This document shows, in pieces, positions 1-9,417 of a stretch of 64,000 bases of DNA. This DNA is from Aurantiacibacter atlanticus (GTDB lineage: Bacteria > Pseudomonadota > Alphaproteobacteria > Sphingomonadales > Sphingomonadaceae), in assembly GCF_001077815.2 (NCBI RefSeq), contig NZ_CP011310.1, forward strand, positions 310,001-374,000, written 5' to 3'. Both the position numbers and the translations under genes were made by a program. The notes beneath the pieces are model-generated. The model was not told where the DNA came from, made no database searches, and saw only the letters and a program-made list of their open reading frames with translations. The first letter of the stretch is position 1, and each line of letters opens with the position of its first letter.

Positions 1-2405
1 TCCAGCGCAATACGTTCACGCAATTGCAGGTAATGGATGAGAAATTCAGAATCCATAAGCCCGCCGCGCAGCAGCTTCACATCGAGCGGCCCTTGCGGCG
101 GCTTCGCCTTCACCACTCCCGCCCGCATCGTCAGCACATCATCGCGCAGCTTTGCCGCATCGCGCGGGGCAGTCAGCACATCGCGGACGATGCCCGCCAA
201 TGCATCACGCGCGCCATCAGAGCCATAGATCGGACGTGCGCGGGCGAGCGCCATATGTTCCCAAGTCCAGGCACTTTCATGCTGATATTTGGCAAAGGCT
301 TCAAACCCCACTGCCAGGGGGCCTTGCTTGCCCTCCGGTCGAAGACGCGTATCTATTTCATAGAGCGCCCCCTCGGCGGTGGGGACAGTCAGGGCGGCGG
401 TGACACGCGTGGCGAGGCGGTTGTAATAAAGCGCGGTGGAAAGCGGCCTCGGGCCATCCGATTCCAGACCGATATCGCCTGTAAACAGGAACACGATATC
501 CAGATCGGATGCATGGGTCAGCGCCCCGCCGCCCAGCCGCCCCAGTCCCAATATCACCAGTTCACTATCAGGAATGACACCATGCGCCGCCTGAAATTCG
601 CGTATAGCGCTATCCGCTCCTGTCGCCACCGCGGCTTCCGCCACGCGGCACAGGCCCTCGGCAATGTCGAGCGGATCGTGACGGCATTCGATCAATTGCA
701 CGCCTAGAGCAAAGCGTTCTTCGCCCACCACCTGCCGGAGACGATCGAGGCGCGCTTCGTAATCGCTTTCCTCGCTGCGGGCCATGCGCGCAGCCAAGGC
801 ATTTACTTCGCCTGGCAGATCAAGCGCACTTGCATCGATCAATGCATCGAGCAATTCGGGCCGCCGCGCCAATTCGTCGGCCAATGGTTGCGCGCGGGTG
901 AGGATGCGCAACACCCTGTCGAGCAGGCCAGGGCGTTCTTCGAAAAGACGGAACAGATTGATGGCGCTAGGCAGGCGCGAGAGAAAGGTTTCCCATCGCG
1001 CCAGAGCGCGCGCCGGTTCGGGTGCATCGGCAAGCGCCTGCAACAGATCGGGCTGCATGGCGGCAAAGGCCTTGCGCGCCTCACCTGATCGCAAGGCGCG
1101 GATAGTGCCGCGCCAATGTTCCACCCGGGCGCGGAATTTATCCTCGAAAGCCTGTGGGACATTGACCGTGGTCGCGCCATCTGCGCCATCGTCCTCGCCA
1201 AGCAAATCGTCATATACCTGCGCCACCGCACCGCAGATCCGGCCAAGCTCATCCAGCAGCGCCGCACCATCCGGCAGGCCATCGAGATGCGCGACATTGT
1301 CGATTGCATCCGCATTGGCGGGCACTTCATGGGTCTGGCGGTCATCCACCATCTGGAAGCGGTGCTCTATCGTGCGCAGCCTGTCATAGCTTTCGCCGAG
1401 CAATTGCGCGTCGTCCGGTTTGATGATCTGCGCCGCAGCCAGCGCATCAAGTGCCTCTCGCGTGCCCTTGCAGCGCAACGCCGGCATACGTCCGCCATAA
1501 ATCAGCTGGTGCGTCTGCGCGTAGAATTCGATTTCCCGAATGCCGCCCCGCCCGCGCTTGATATCAAACCCCGGCCTTGGTTCGCGCGGACCATCATAGG
1601 CAGAACGGATACGCGCGGTCAGCCTGCGGATTTCTTCGATTGCAGTGAAATCCAGGCTCTTGCGCCAGACAAAGGGGCGGATATCGTCGAGAAACCGCTG
1701 GCCCGCCGCGATGTCACCCGCTGCCGCGCGTGAGCGGATGAAGGCAGCGCGTTCCCACGCCAGCGCAGAGCTTTCATAATGTGAAATTGCACCATTGAAC
1801 GAAAGCGCCAACGGGCTGACTTCACTGGCCGGGCGCAGCCGCAGATCCACCCTCAGGACATAGCCATCACCGGTGCGGGTCGAAAGCAATTCAACCAGAT
1901 GGCGGGCATATCTTTGCGCCGCCTCGCCCGGCTCGTCCCGCTCGCGGCGGGGCAGGGTATCGGGATCGAACAGCAGGATCGGATCGATGTCGGAGCTGTA
2001 ATTCAGCTCGCCCGCGCCCTGCTTGCCCAATGCCAGCCCGATAAAGCCGGTGGTGTCACCATCTGGCACACGGTGGCGCACTGCAGCCAGCATTGCGGAA
2101 TCGAGCGCGCGATCCGCAAAAGCGCTCAATTCCTTCATGATCCGTGCCAGCGGAAAGGCCCCGGCAAGATCGCCCACCCCCAGCACCAGTGCCAGAGACA
2201 ATCGCTCCCTGCGCAGCGCGAGGCCTGTATCCTCCGCGCCCTCGCCACTTGCCTTGGCAACTGCCAGCGCCTCATCGCCCTGACCCTTCTTCAGCATTTC
2301 GCCAAGTTCCGGTCGCCGCTCCAGCGCCAGCCGCAGGAAGGGCGAATGCTTCTGCGCACGGTCAATTGCCGATTGCCAGTCCCCAGCCATATCCGGGCCT
2401 GTCAT
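1..2405 (-). CDS. glnE: Bifunctional glutamine synthetase adenylyltransferase/adenylyl-removing enzyme (partial)
   Basis: This enzyme adds AMP to, and removes it from, glutamine synthetase, tuning ammonia assimilation to nitrogen status. The frame is open from an ATG at 2405 to the left edge, giving about 801 residues; the family runs to roughly 900-1000, so about 100 C-terminal residues lie outside the window. Two nucleotidyltransferase cores are visible: the N-terminal one (adenylyl-removing half) carries ELNYSSDIDPILLFD with its DxD pair, and the C-terminal one (adenylyltransferase half) carries GLGRLGGGALTHASDLD. The linking motif KRGRGGIREIEFY typical of GlnE lies between them, and RGGLMDSEFLIHYLQLR lies after the second core. 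It is divergent from the M28 peptidase gene. A second in-frame Met six codons in could also be the start. Family assignment is very secure. Confidence 0.95.
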   Translation of the reverse strand, partial: MTGPDMAGDWQSAIDRAQKHSPFLRLALERRPELGEMLKKGQGDEALAVAKASGEGAEDTGLALRRERLSLALVLGVGDLAGAFPLARIMKELSAFADRALDSAMLAAVRHRVPDGDTTGFIGLALGKQGAGELNYSSDIDPILLFDPDTLPRRERDEPGEAAQRYARHLVELLSTRTGDGYVLRVDLRLRPASEVSPLALSFNGAISHYESSALAWERAAFIRSRAAAGDIAAGQRFLDDIRPFVWRKSLDFTAIEEIRRLTARIRSAYDGPREPRPGFDIKRGRGGIREIEFYAQTHQLIYGGRMPALRCKGTREALDALAAAQIIKPDDAQLLGESYDRLRTIEHRFQMVDDRQTHEVPANADAIDNVAHLDGLPDGAALLDELGRICGAVAQVYDDLLGEDDGADGATTVNVPQAFEDKFRARVEHWRGTIRALRSGEARKAFAAMQPDLLQALADAPEPARALARWETFLSRLPSAINLFRLFEERPGLLDRVLRILTRAQPLADELARRPELLDALIDASALDLPGEVNALAARMARSEESDYEARLDRLRQVVGEERFALGVQLIECRHDPLDIAEGLCRVAEAAVATGADSAIREFQAAHGVIPDSELVILGLGRLGGGALTHASDLDIVFLFTGDIGLESDGPRPLSTALYYNRLATRVTAALTVPTAEGALYEIDTRLRPEGKQGPLAVGFEAFAKYQHESAWTWEHMALARARPIYGSDGARDALAGIVRDVLTAPRDAAKLRDDVLTMRAGVVKAKPPQGPLDVKLLRGGLMDSEFLIHYLQLRERIAL

Positions 2406-2541
2406 GTGAGATCTGCTTTCATCGCGATCGGTCCTGCCCGCAGCCGCGCCGCGCGGCAAGGGGTGCGCCACAGCTTGCCCCGCATCGCACACGGTGCCAA
2501 ACCGGTTGGCAACACGCAATTCAAGACCAGAAGAGGTCCAT

Positions 2542-4182
2542 ATGATCCGCAAGTTTGCCCCCGCCGCGCTGTTGGCGCTTGCCGCCTGCTCCACCACTCC
2601 GGTGCAGGAACCGCCGCAAATCTCGCTTGAAACCATGCAGGATGTCACGCGCACGCTTTCTTCCGATGCCTTCGAAGGGCGCGAACCGGGCACGCCGGGG
2701 GGCACGCGCACTACTCAATATCTGGCAGAAGAGTTCAGGGCTGCAGGATTGCAACCCGGCAATGGTACAAGCTGGCTGCAAGAAGTGCCTCTGGTAGAAA
2801 TCACCAGCAGCAATTTCGCGCCGCTGACGGTGGGCGATCTGCAATTGGAACACGGCAGCCAATGGGTTGGCGTCAGCTATCCGCAGGTGGAGCGGACCGC
2901 GATTGCCGACAGCGAACTGGTGTTTGTCGGATACGGCATCAACGCGTCCGAACGCGGCTGGAACGATTATGCGGGCCTCGACATGGAAGGCAAAACCGCG
3001 CTCATCCTTGTCAATGATCCCGACTACGCTGAAGAAGGGCTAGAAGGCCCGTTCAATGGCCGCGCGATGACCTATTACGGGCGCTGGACATACAAATATG
3101 AAGAGGCCGCACGGCAAGGTGCGACCGCTGCCATCATCATCCACGAGGAATTTCCAGCCAGCTATGGATGGAACGTTGTTGAAGGCGGGTGGACGGGGGC
3201 GCAGGCCTATGCTGACACCGGCGATGGCGGCGCAAATGCTACTGACATGAACGGCTGGATTCAGGCCGATGCCGCGCGTGAGATCTTCTCCGCTGCCGGC
3301 ATGGACATGGCCGAAATGGTGCGCGCGGCAAGCCAGCCGGGCTTTACGGCTGTCCCGCTGCAACTGGACCTGTCGACCAGCTTCGATAACGCCGTCCGGC
3401 GCTTTTCTTCCAATAATGTGATCGGAGTTCTGCCGGGCACCCAGCGGCCTACGGAATATGTGCTGCATACCGCGCATTGGGACCATTTGGGACGCTGCGG
3501 CGCTCCTGAAGACGAGGACCAGATCTGCAACGGCGCGGTCGACAATGCGACTGGCACCGCGGCGCTGGTCGCACTGGCGCAGGCCCATGCAGCCGCCGGA
3601 CCGACCGCGCGCACGCAGGTGTTCCTGGCGGTGACTGCCGAAGAATCCGGTCTGCTCGGCTCTGAATATTACGGCGCGAACCCCGTGTTCCCGCTCGACC
3701 GCACGGTAGGCGGCGTCAATATCGACGCGCTCTATGTGCTGGGCGAAGCACAGGACGTTACGGTGATCGGCGGCGGCAAGAGCGATCTCGACAGCTATCT
3801 GGCTACGGCGCTCGCGGCGCAAGGGCGTAGCGCCACGCCTGATTCGGCCCCGCAGGCCGGACGATATTACCGCTCGGACCATTTCAGCCTCGCCAAGCGC
3901 GGCGTGCCGATGTTCTATGTAAAATCAGGACAGACGCTTGTTGAAGGCGGCTCGGAGGCTGGCGAAGCGGCGTATCTGGACTACAACACCAATCGCTATC
4001 ACGCAGCGGGAGATGAATATTCCGATAGCTGGGATTGGGCTGGCGTAATGCAGGACCTTGATCTCTACTTCCGCCTTGCCCGCGCCTTGGGCGAGACAGG
4101 TGATTGGCCCAATTGGAATGCTGGGGATGAATTCCGTTCCATCCGCGATGCCAGCTGCGCTTCGGCGTCGACCGGCTGCTGA
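2542..4182 (+). CDS. M28-family zinc metallopeptidase, exported lipoprotein
   Basis: Predicted two-zinc aminopeptidase of family M28, 546 residues, acting outside the cytoplasm. The N-terminus has a positively charged start, a hydrophobic stretch and a lipobox LAAC at about residues 14-17, so it should be a lipid-anchored protein. The zinc and catalytic residues can be followed in order: HTAHWDH near 309-315, Asp in GAVDNATG near 334, the EE pair in TAEESGLLGSEYY near 367, Asp in NIDALYV near 395 and His in RSDHFSLAKRGVPMF near 447. The start at 2542 is chosen over an upstream in-frame ATG at 2494 because the signal peptide begins there and GAGGT lies just upstream. Only 4 bases separate its stop from the agmatine deiminase start, so the two are probably cotranscribed. 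Confidence 0.9.
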   Translation: MIRKFAPAALLALAACSTTPVQEPPQISLETMQDVTRTLSSDAFEGREPGTPGGTRTTQYLAEEFRAAGLQPGNGTSWLQEVPLVEITSSNFAPLTVGDLQLEHGSQWVGVSYPQVERTAIADSELVFVGYGINASERGWNDYAGLDMEGKTALILVNDPDYAEEGLEGPFNGRAMTYYGRWTYKYEEAARQGATAAIIIHEEFPASYGWNVVEGGWTGAQAYADTGDGGANATDMNGWIQADAAREIFSAAGMDMAEMVRAASQPGFTAVPLQLDLSTSFDNAVRRFSSNNVIGVLPGTQRPTEYVLHTAHWDHLGRCGAPEDEDQICNGAVDNATGTAALVALAQAHAAAGPTARTQVFLAVTAEESGLLGSEYYGANPVFPLDRTVGGVNIDALYVLGEAQDVTVIGGGKSDLDSYLATALAAQGRSATPDSAPQAGRYYRSDHFSLAKRGVPMFYVKSGQTLVEGGSEAGEAAYLDYNTNRYHAAGDEYSDSWDWAGVMQDLDLYFRLARALGETGDWPNWNAGDEFRSIRDASCASASTGC

Positions 4183-4186
4183 AGCA

Positions 4187-5203
4187 ATGGAAAATACAAC
4201 GCGCTTTGCCATGCCCGCCGAATGGGCACGGCAGGACTGGATATGGATCGGTTTCCCTGCCCATGCCGACCTTTGGGAATTCAATCTTGCGCCCGCGCAG
4301 GCGCAGATGGCGGCTTTTGCCAATGCCGTGGCAGAAACCGGACAACAGGTGCGCCTGGTGGTTCGCGATGAAAGCGCAGAGGAAGCGGCGCGCGGCCTCG
4401 TTTCGGGCGCAGTCGCGTTGGAGCGGCATCCCTATGGCGATATCTGGTTGCGCGATACTGGCCCGCTGGTCGTGCCGCAGGGTGATGGCTCCCGCCGCGC
4501 GCAAGGGTTCGGGTTCAACGGTTGGGGCGGCAAATATCTCCTCGAAGGCGATCAGGAGACCGGCCCATCGCTCGCCAAGGCAGGCGATATGCCATACACG
4601 CGGGCGGACTGGATTTTGGAAGGCGGCGCGGTGGAAAGCGATGGCACCGGCCTCGTGGTTACCACCGAGCAATGCCTCCTCAACCCCAATCGCAATCCGC
4701 AGCTTTCACGCGAACAGATATGGAGCAATCTGCAGCGCGACCTCGGCTTTTCGCGCATCTTGTGGCTGGGCGAAGGGTTGGCGGGCGATCATACCGATGG
4801 TCATGTGGACAATCTCGCGCGGATGGTCGCGCCCGGCACAATCGCCATTCCCGTCACCAGCGGAGCAGACGATCCCAATGCAGCGGTCTATGCCGACGCC
4901 CGCCAAAAAGCGCGCGCATTCGGACTGGACGTGCGCGATGTCCCGTCGCCGGGACTAATTGGCGATGAGGATGATGCGGAACCTGCCAGCTACATGAACT
5001 TCGCCATTTGTAATGATGTGGTGGTGGTGCCCACCTATGGCTCCCCGCACGATGAAGACGCTGTGGCCGCAATCGGCTCTCTGTTTCCCGAACGCAGTGC
5101 TGTGGGGCTGCGCGCCGATGCCGTGCTGACGGGCGGCGGCAGTTTTCACTGTGCCAGCCAGCACGTGCCGCTGGGGAATAGGCGGCGCAAGGGCGCATCT
5201 TAA
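4187..5203 (+). CDS. aguA: Agmatine deiminase / peptidylarginine-deiminase-like family
   Basis: Member of the agmatine deiminase (PAD_porph) family, which hydrolyses agmatine to N-carbamoylputrescine and ammonia in putrescine synthesis. The 338-residue protein has the guanidine-modifying fold signatures: YGDIWLRDTGP, EGGAVESDG, GDHTDGHVDNLARM and the C-terminal GGGSFHCASQHVP with the catalytic Cys at about residue 322. The start at 4187, 4 bases after the M28 peptidase stop, matches the usual N-terminus of the family. The frame is open upstream into the peptidase gene but that part is shadow. No N-carbamoylputrescine amidase lies nearby in the window, so the next pathway step must be elsewhere if this enzyme acts on agmatine. 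Confidence 0.88.
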   Translation: MENTTRFAMPAEWARQDWIWIGFPAHADLWEFNLAPAQAQMAAFANAVAETGQQVRLVVRDESAEEAARGLVSGAVALERHPYGDIWLRDTGPLVVPQGDGSRRAQGFGFNGWGGKYLLEGDQETGPSLAKAGDMPYTRADWILEGGAVESDGTGLVVTTEQCLLNPNRNPQLSREQIWSNLQRDLGFSRILWLGEGLAGDHTDGHVDNLARMVAPGTIAIPVTSGADDPNAAVYADARQKARAFGLDVRDVPSPGLIGDEDDAEPASYMNFAICNDVVVVPTYGSPHDEDAVAAIGSLFPERSAVGLRADAVLTGGGSFHCASQHVPLGNRRRKGAS

Positions 5204-5237
5204 CTATTTGTTAGGGTTTGAAAGCGACAATCAGGCC

Positions 5238-5363
5238 ATGGCCCACGCTATCGCTTACACCCGCAATCTTGCCCCCGATGTGCATGAATATGCACGCGTG
5301 GCCGTGGTGAGCTTTTGCGCGCTTGCGCTGATCGCGGCAGGCCAGGCCCTGCCTTTCGCCTGA
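5238..5363 (+). CDS. Possible small single-pass membrane protein (41 aa)
   Basis: A 41-residue frame with a charged N-terminal half and a hydrophobic C-terminal segment (VAVVSFCALALIAAG) that could span the membrane once. It sits in the gap between the agmatine deiminase gene and the convergent thrS. I do not recognise a family. The frame is open further upstream (from 5151) but that part overlaps the deiminase gene in another frame. No strong ribosome binding site is visible before 5238. It may be a real small gene or chance. Confidence 0.3.
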   Translation: MAHAIAYTRNLAPDVHEYARVAVVSFCALALIAAGQALPFA

Positions 5364-5439
5364 AGGCGGCTCGGCTCTCCAGCTAATTAGATAAGCACAA
5401 TTACGGCATCGCTCTTAGGCGAGGAGCCGAAGGCGGAGT

Positions 5440-7452
5440 TCAGCTTTTCAGATCCGGCGGCGTGGCGGCATCCTTTAGTAGGGCAATGGCGTCATTGAGG
5501 CTCATCACCCGCTGCTCTTTCTCGCCCAGCGTGCGCACGGCAACGGTGCCCTCCTCAGCCTCGCGCATACCCACCACCAGAAGGTGCGGCACTTTCGCCA
5601 AAGAATGTTCACGCACCTTGTAGTTGATCTTTTCGTTGCGGAAGTCGCTTTCGACGCGAATGCCCGCGGCTTCCAGCTTGGCGACCGCTTCTTTCCCGTA
5701 CTCATCCGCATCGGATACGATGGTGGCGACAACCGCCTGCACCGGCGCAAGCCACACCGGTAGTCGACCAGCGAAGTGTTCGATCAAGATGCCGATGAAG
5801 CGCTCATAGCTGCCGAAAATGGCGCGATGGAGCATGACCGGGCGATGACGTTCGCCATCCTCCCCGACATAATTTGCATCGAGCCTTTCGGGCAGCACGC
5901 GATCTCCCTGAATGGTGCCGACCTGCCATGTGCGGCCAATCGCATCGGTCAGATGCCATTCCAGCTTGGGAGCATAAAAAGCACCTTCGCCGGGAAGTTC
6001 CTCCCATCCGTATTCCTCATTCGCCATGCCCGCTTCTGCCACGGCATCGCGCAATTCCTGCTCAGCCTTGTCCCAATCTGCATCCGAACCGAAACGCTGG
6101 CCAGGGCGCAGGGCCAGCTTGACGTGATAGGAAAATCCGAAGTCCTGATAGACCTCGTCGGCCAGCCGGCAGAACGCACGCACTTCTTCGACCACCTGTT
6201 CCTCGGTGCAGAAAATATGCGCATCATCTTGCGTAAACTGGCGCACGCGCATCAGGCCATGCAGCGCGCCATGCGGTTCGTTCCGATGACAGCAGCCCAT
6301 CTCGCCCAGCCGGATCGGCAATTCACGATAGCTGGTGATGCCCTGCTTGAAGACCAGCACATGGGCCGGGCAGTTCATCGGCTTGATTGCCATCCACTGC
6401 GCATCGGCGGCAATCTTCGGCGTGGCTGCTGCACCGTCTTCATCCACCTCGGGCACGATATCGGGCACGGCAAACATGTTTTCGGCATATTTGCCCCAAT
6501 GGCCGGATTGCTCCCACTGGCGCACATCCATCACCTGCGGAGTCTTGATTTCCTGATAGCCCGCGCCATCCATTTTGCGGCGCATATAGGCTTCAAGCTC
6601 GCGCCAGATGCGATAGCCCTTGGGGTGCCAGAAAACGCTGCCATGCGCCTCTTCCTGAAGATGGAACAAATCCATTTCGCGGCCCAGCTTGCGATGATCG
6701 CGCTTGCCCGCTTCTTCCAGCCGCATGAGATGCGCGTTCAACTGCTTTTTGTTAAGCCAGCCGGTGCCATAAATGCGCGTCAGCTGCGCATTTGCCTGAT
6801 CGCCGCGCCAATAGGCACCTGCAACGCGCATCAGCTTGAAGGCTTCGGGATCGAGCTTGCCGGTGCTGGCAAGATGCGGGCCACGGCACATATCGAGCCA
6901 GTCCCCGCCGCTGCGATAAACCGTCAGTTCCTCGCCCTCGGGCAATTCCTGCGCCCATTCGGCCTTGAAGGTTTCGCCCTCGGCCACCCATTTGTCGATC
7001 AGTTGCTGGCGGGTCCACACCTCGCGCGTCAGCGGCTTGTCCGCCTTGATGATCTCGCGCATCTTTTCCTCGATCGCGGGCAAGTCGTCGACCGAGAAAG
7101 GGTCGCGCGTGTCGGGCGCCTTCACATCGTAATAGAAGCCGTCATCGGTGGCAGGGCCAAAGGTGATCTGGGTGCCGGGCCACAAGGCCTGCACCGCCTC
7201 TGCCAGGACATGCGCGAAATCGTGACGGGCAAGTTCCAGCGCCTCTGCCTCGTCCCGCGATGTGATGAGCGCCAGTTCCGCATCGCCATCGAAAGGGCGG
7301 TTTATGTCGCGGACTTCGCCGTTCACGCGCGCGGCGATGGCGGCCTTGGCAAGCCCGGGTCCAATCGCGGCGGCAACGTCGCCGGGTGTGCTTCCCGCTT
7401 CCATTTCGCGCACGGAACCATCGGGCAGGCTGATTTTGAGCAATTCGGTCAT
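5440..7452 (-). CDS. thrS: Threonyl-tRNA synthetase
   Basis: Charges tRNA-Thr with threonine in the cytoplasm; class II synthetase of 670 residues, close to the usual bacterial length. Domains in order are an N-terminal TGS domain (about 1-62), the editing/SAD domain with [10 protein letters not shown] and [11 protein letters not shown], the catalytic core with [16 protein letters not shown] (motif 2) and [18 protein letters not shown] (motif 3), and the C-terminal anticodon-binding domain ([14 protein letters not shown]). The frame runs upstream to 7527, but the start at 7452 gives the normal N-terminus ([12 protein letters not shown]). It is divergent from the alpha/beta hydrolase gene with an 84-base gap. 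Confidence 0.97.
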   Translation of the reverse strand: MTELLKISLPDGSVREMEAGSTPGDVAAAIGPGLAKAAIAARVNGEVRDINRPFDGDAELALITSRDEAEALELARHDFAHVLAEAVQALWPGTQITFGPATDDGFYYDVKAPDTRDPFSVDDLPAIEEKMREIIKADKPLTREVWTRQQLIDKWVAEGETFKAEWAQELPEGEELTVYRSGGDWLDMCRGPHLASTGKLDPEAFKLMRVAGAYWRGDQANAQLTRIYGTGWLNKKQLNAHLMRLEEAGKRDHRKLGREMDLFHLQEEAHGSVFWHPKGYRIWRELEAYMRRKMDGAGYQEIKTPQVMDVRQWEQSGHWGKYAENMFAVPDIVPEVDEDGAAATPKIAADAQWMAIKPMNCPAHVLVFKQGITSYRELPIRLGEMGCCHRNEPHGALHGLMRVRQFTQDDAHIFCTEEQVVEEVRAFCRLADEVYQDFGFSYHVKLALRPGQRFGSDADWDKAEQELRDAVAEAGMANEEYGWEELPGEGAFYAPKLEWHLTDAIGRTWQVGTIQGDRVLPERLDANYVGEDGERHRPVMLHRAIFGSYERFIGILIEHFAGRLPVWLAPVQAVVATIVSDADEYGKEAVAKLEAAGIRVESDFRNEKINYKVREHSLAKVPHLLVVGMREAEEGTVAVRTLGEKEQRVMSLNDAIALLKDAATPPDLKS

Positions 7453-7535
7453 GCCATGCCACCTAGTCAGTCCGAAGGCGCGCGCCAAGAGTGCATTCGC
7501 CCTTGTGACTGCTGATTTGCAGCCCATACTTTAGT

Positions 7536-8285
7536 GTGATGATCGAAACACAGTTCCATCCATTGCCCGATGGCAGGCAGATTGCCTTTCGGCACACTCC
7601 CCCAAAAGCATCAGGCACCGGCTCTGCAGTGGTTTTCCTCCCGGGCTATATGTCCGACATGGCGGGCAGCAAGGCGACGGCAATTTTCGATCTTTGCGCA
7701 GCAACGGGCCGTGAATGTCTGTTGCTCGATTATTCGGGATGCGGGGAAAGCAGGGGTGATTTTGCAGACGGTTCGCTATCGCGCTGGCAAGAGGAGGTCT
7801 GTGCCCTCATTGATGCGCATGTCGAATGCGACAGGATCGTTGTGGCGGGGTCTTCGATGGGCGGCTGGCTGATGCTGCTGGTGGGACTGCAGCTGGGCGC
7901 GCGGCTTGCTGGCCTTGTCGGCATTGCCAGTGCGCCTGATTTCTCGGACTGGGGCTTCTCCGCAGAGCAGAAGGCCCAGCTGAAGAGCGGGCAGACCATC
8001 TATAAAGACAATCCCTATGGCTACGATCCTACGCCGACACATTCGCTATTCTGGAACGACGCGGCAAAGCATGAGCTTCTGGATGCGCCAATCGCGCTCA
8101 ATTGTCCGGTGCGCCTGCTGCACGGGCAGGTTGATACAGATGTGGCGCCCGATACCTCGCTCCGCCTTGCCGCAGCGCTTGCCAGCGATGATGTGCAGGT
8201 CACCTTGGTAAAGGGCGGTGATCACCGCTTGTCGCGCGATACTGATATCGCGCTATTGTTACGTACATTGGAGATACTTGCATGA
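7536..8285 (+). CDS. Alpha/beta hydrolase
   Basis: Serine hydrolase of the alpha/beta fold, 249 residues, no signal peptide, so probably cytoplasmic. The nucleophile elbow GSSMGGW places Ser at about residue 107; the oxyanion-hole region is FLPGYMSD near 34-41; the acid is probably Asp in HGQVDTDV and the base His in KGGDHRLS near the C-terminus. It resembles the ABHD10/palmitoyl thioesterase-like group, but the substrate cannot be read from sequence. The start may be the first or second of two adjacent ATG codons. Its stop overlaps the start of the luciferase-like gene in ATGA, so the two are translationally coupled. Confidence 0.82.
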   Translation: MMIETQFHPLPDGRQIAFRHTPPKASGTGSAVVFLPGYMSDMAGSKATAIFDLCAATGRECLLLDYSGCGESRGDFADGSLSRWQEEVCALIDAHVECDRIVVAGSSMGGWLMLLVGLQLGARLAGLVGIASAPDFSDWGFSAEQKAQLKSGQTIYKDNPYGYDPTPTHSLFWNDAAKHELLDAPIALNCPVRLLHGQVDTDVAPDTSLRLAAALASDDVQVTLVKGGDHRLSRDTDIALLLRTLEILA

Positions 8286-9271
8286 GCGCAGTCGATTTTT
8301 CGGTTCTCGATCTCGTCCCCGTTCGCGAAGGTGGCGATGTGGCGCAGGCCATTGCCGATGCGGGCAGGCTGGCGCAGGCAGCGGAAAAAGCCGGTTACAA
8401 GCGGTTCTGGGTAGCAGAACATCATGGCAGCGAAGGAATAGCGGGCGGCGCAACATCGGTCGTGCTCGCGCATATCGGCCATCTGACTGAAACCATCCGC
8501 ATCGGCGCGGGCGGGATCATGCTGCCCAATCACAATCCCTTCGTGATCGCCGAACAATTCGGCGCGCTCGATGCCATGTTCGCCGGCCGCGTCGATCTGG
8601 GACTGGGACGCGCGCCTGGCTCCGCGCCTGTCATCGGACAGTTCCTGCGCAAGGATTTGCGCGCCGCTTCGGAATATTTCCCGCAGGATGTTGCCGAATT
8701 GCGCGCGCTTTTTGCAGGCGATCCGCAATTGCCCATCGCCGCGACACCGGGGCGCGGGGCGAAGGTGCAGATGTGGGTGCTTGGCTCCAGCCTGTTCGGC
8801 GCGCAGCTCGCCGCGCAATTTGGCCTGCCTTATGCCTTCGCCAGCCACTTTGCCCCCCAGCAGCTGGACGAGGCGCTGGCGACCTATCGTTCGCAATTTC
8901 GCCCGTCGGAAAGTCTGGACAAGCCCCATGTCATGGCCGCGATGAGCGTCCTGTGCGCCCAGACCGATGCCGAAGCGCATTTGCTGGCCAGTTCACAGGA
9001 CCAGTCGTTCGTGCAGTTGATGAGCGGCGATCCCGGCAAATTGCCACCGCCAGTCGAGGGCTATCGCGACATGCTTCCTGACAAGGTGCGCGTCATGCTT
9101 GAACGCAGGGACGAAGCGCGCGCCGTTGGTTCTCCTGCCACTGTGCGCGACCGGGTCAGAAGCTTTATTACGCGGACACAGGCTGACGAGATAATCGTTG
9201 CAGGCCCCACATTTGACCCCGCCGCACGCGAGGCATCTCTGGCCCTCACCATGGATGCGCTGAACGGCTGA
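8282..9271 (+). CDS. LLM-class flavin-dependent oxidoreductase (luciferase-like monooxygenase)
   Basis: Member of the bacterial luciferase-like monooxygenase superfamily, enzymes that use reduced FMN to oxygenate organic substrates. The 329-residue protein has the typical start (FSVLDLVPVREG), the FWVAEHHG motif at about 41-48, an IRIGAGGIMLPNHNP strand-loop and GRVDLGLGRAPG, as in the MsnO8-type subgroup of single-domain proteins. The start codon overlaps the hydrolase stop by 4 bases. No flavin reductase lies beside it, so reduced flavin would come from elsewhere. Substrate unknown. Confidence 0.87.
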   Translation: MSAVDFSVLDLVPVREGGDVAQAIADAGRLAQAAEKAGYKRFWVAEHHGSEGIAGGATSVVLAHIGHLTETIRIGAGGIMLPNHNPFVIAEQFGALDAMFAGRVDLGLGRAPGSAPVIGQFLRKDLRAASEYFPQDVAELRALFAGDPQLPIAATPGRGAKVQMWVLGSSLFGAQLAAQFGLPYAFASHFAPQQLDEALATYRSQFRPSESLDKPHVMAAMSVLCAQTDAEAHLLASSQDQSFVQLMSGDPGKLPPPVEGYRDMLPDKVRVMLERRDEARAVGSPATVRDRVRSFITRTQADEIIVAGPTFDPAAREASLALTMDALNG

Positions 9272-9306
9272 AAATCACGCAGGGAATTTGGTTTCTGCTG
9301 AAACAT

Positions 9307-9350
9307 TTCCCGTGCATCGCACGACCCTCGGAGATAGAGCCGCACGGGAA
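9307..9350. promoter_or_regulatory. Perfect 9-bp inverted repeat upstream of the glutamate dehydrogenase gene
   Basis: TTCCCGTGC at 9307-9315 is repeated in inverse orientation as GCACGGGAA at 9342-9350 with a 26-base spacer. It lies between the luciferase-like gene and the large dehydrogenase gene, ending 67 bases before the latter's start. It could be an operator or an RNA stem-loop in the leader; there is no T-run after it, so it is not an ordinary terminator. Confidence 0.4.
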
Positions 9351-9417
9351 CTTCAGCTAGGCCACCGGGTAGGTCTATCGAGTCGATGCGTCGATGATCC
9401 AAGGAGAGATGCCAGCA

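Noticed and set aside
5776..7515. 579-codon open frame on the plus strand
   Set aside because: It lies antisense to thrS, which has all synthetase motifs; the frame is a by-product of GC-rich coding on the other strand.
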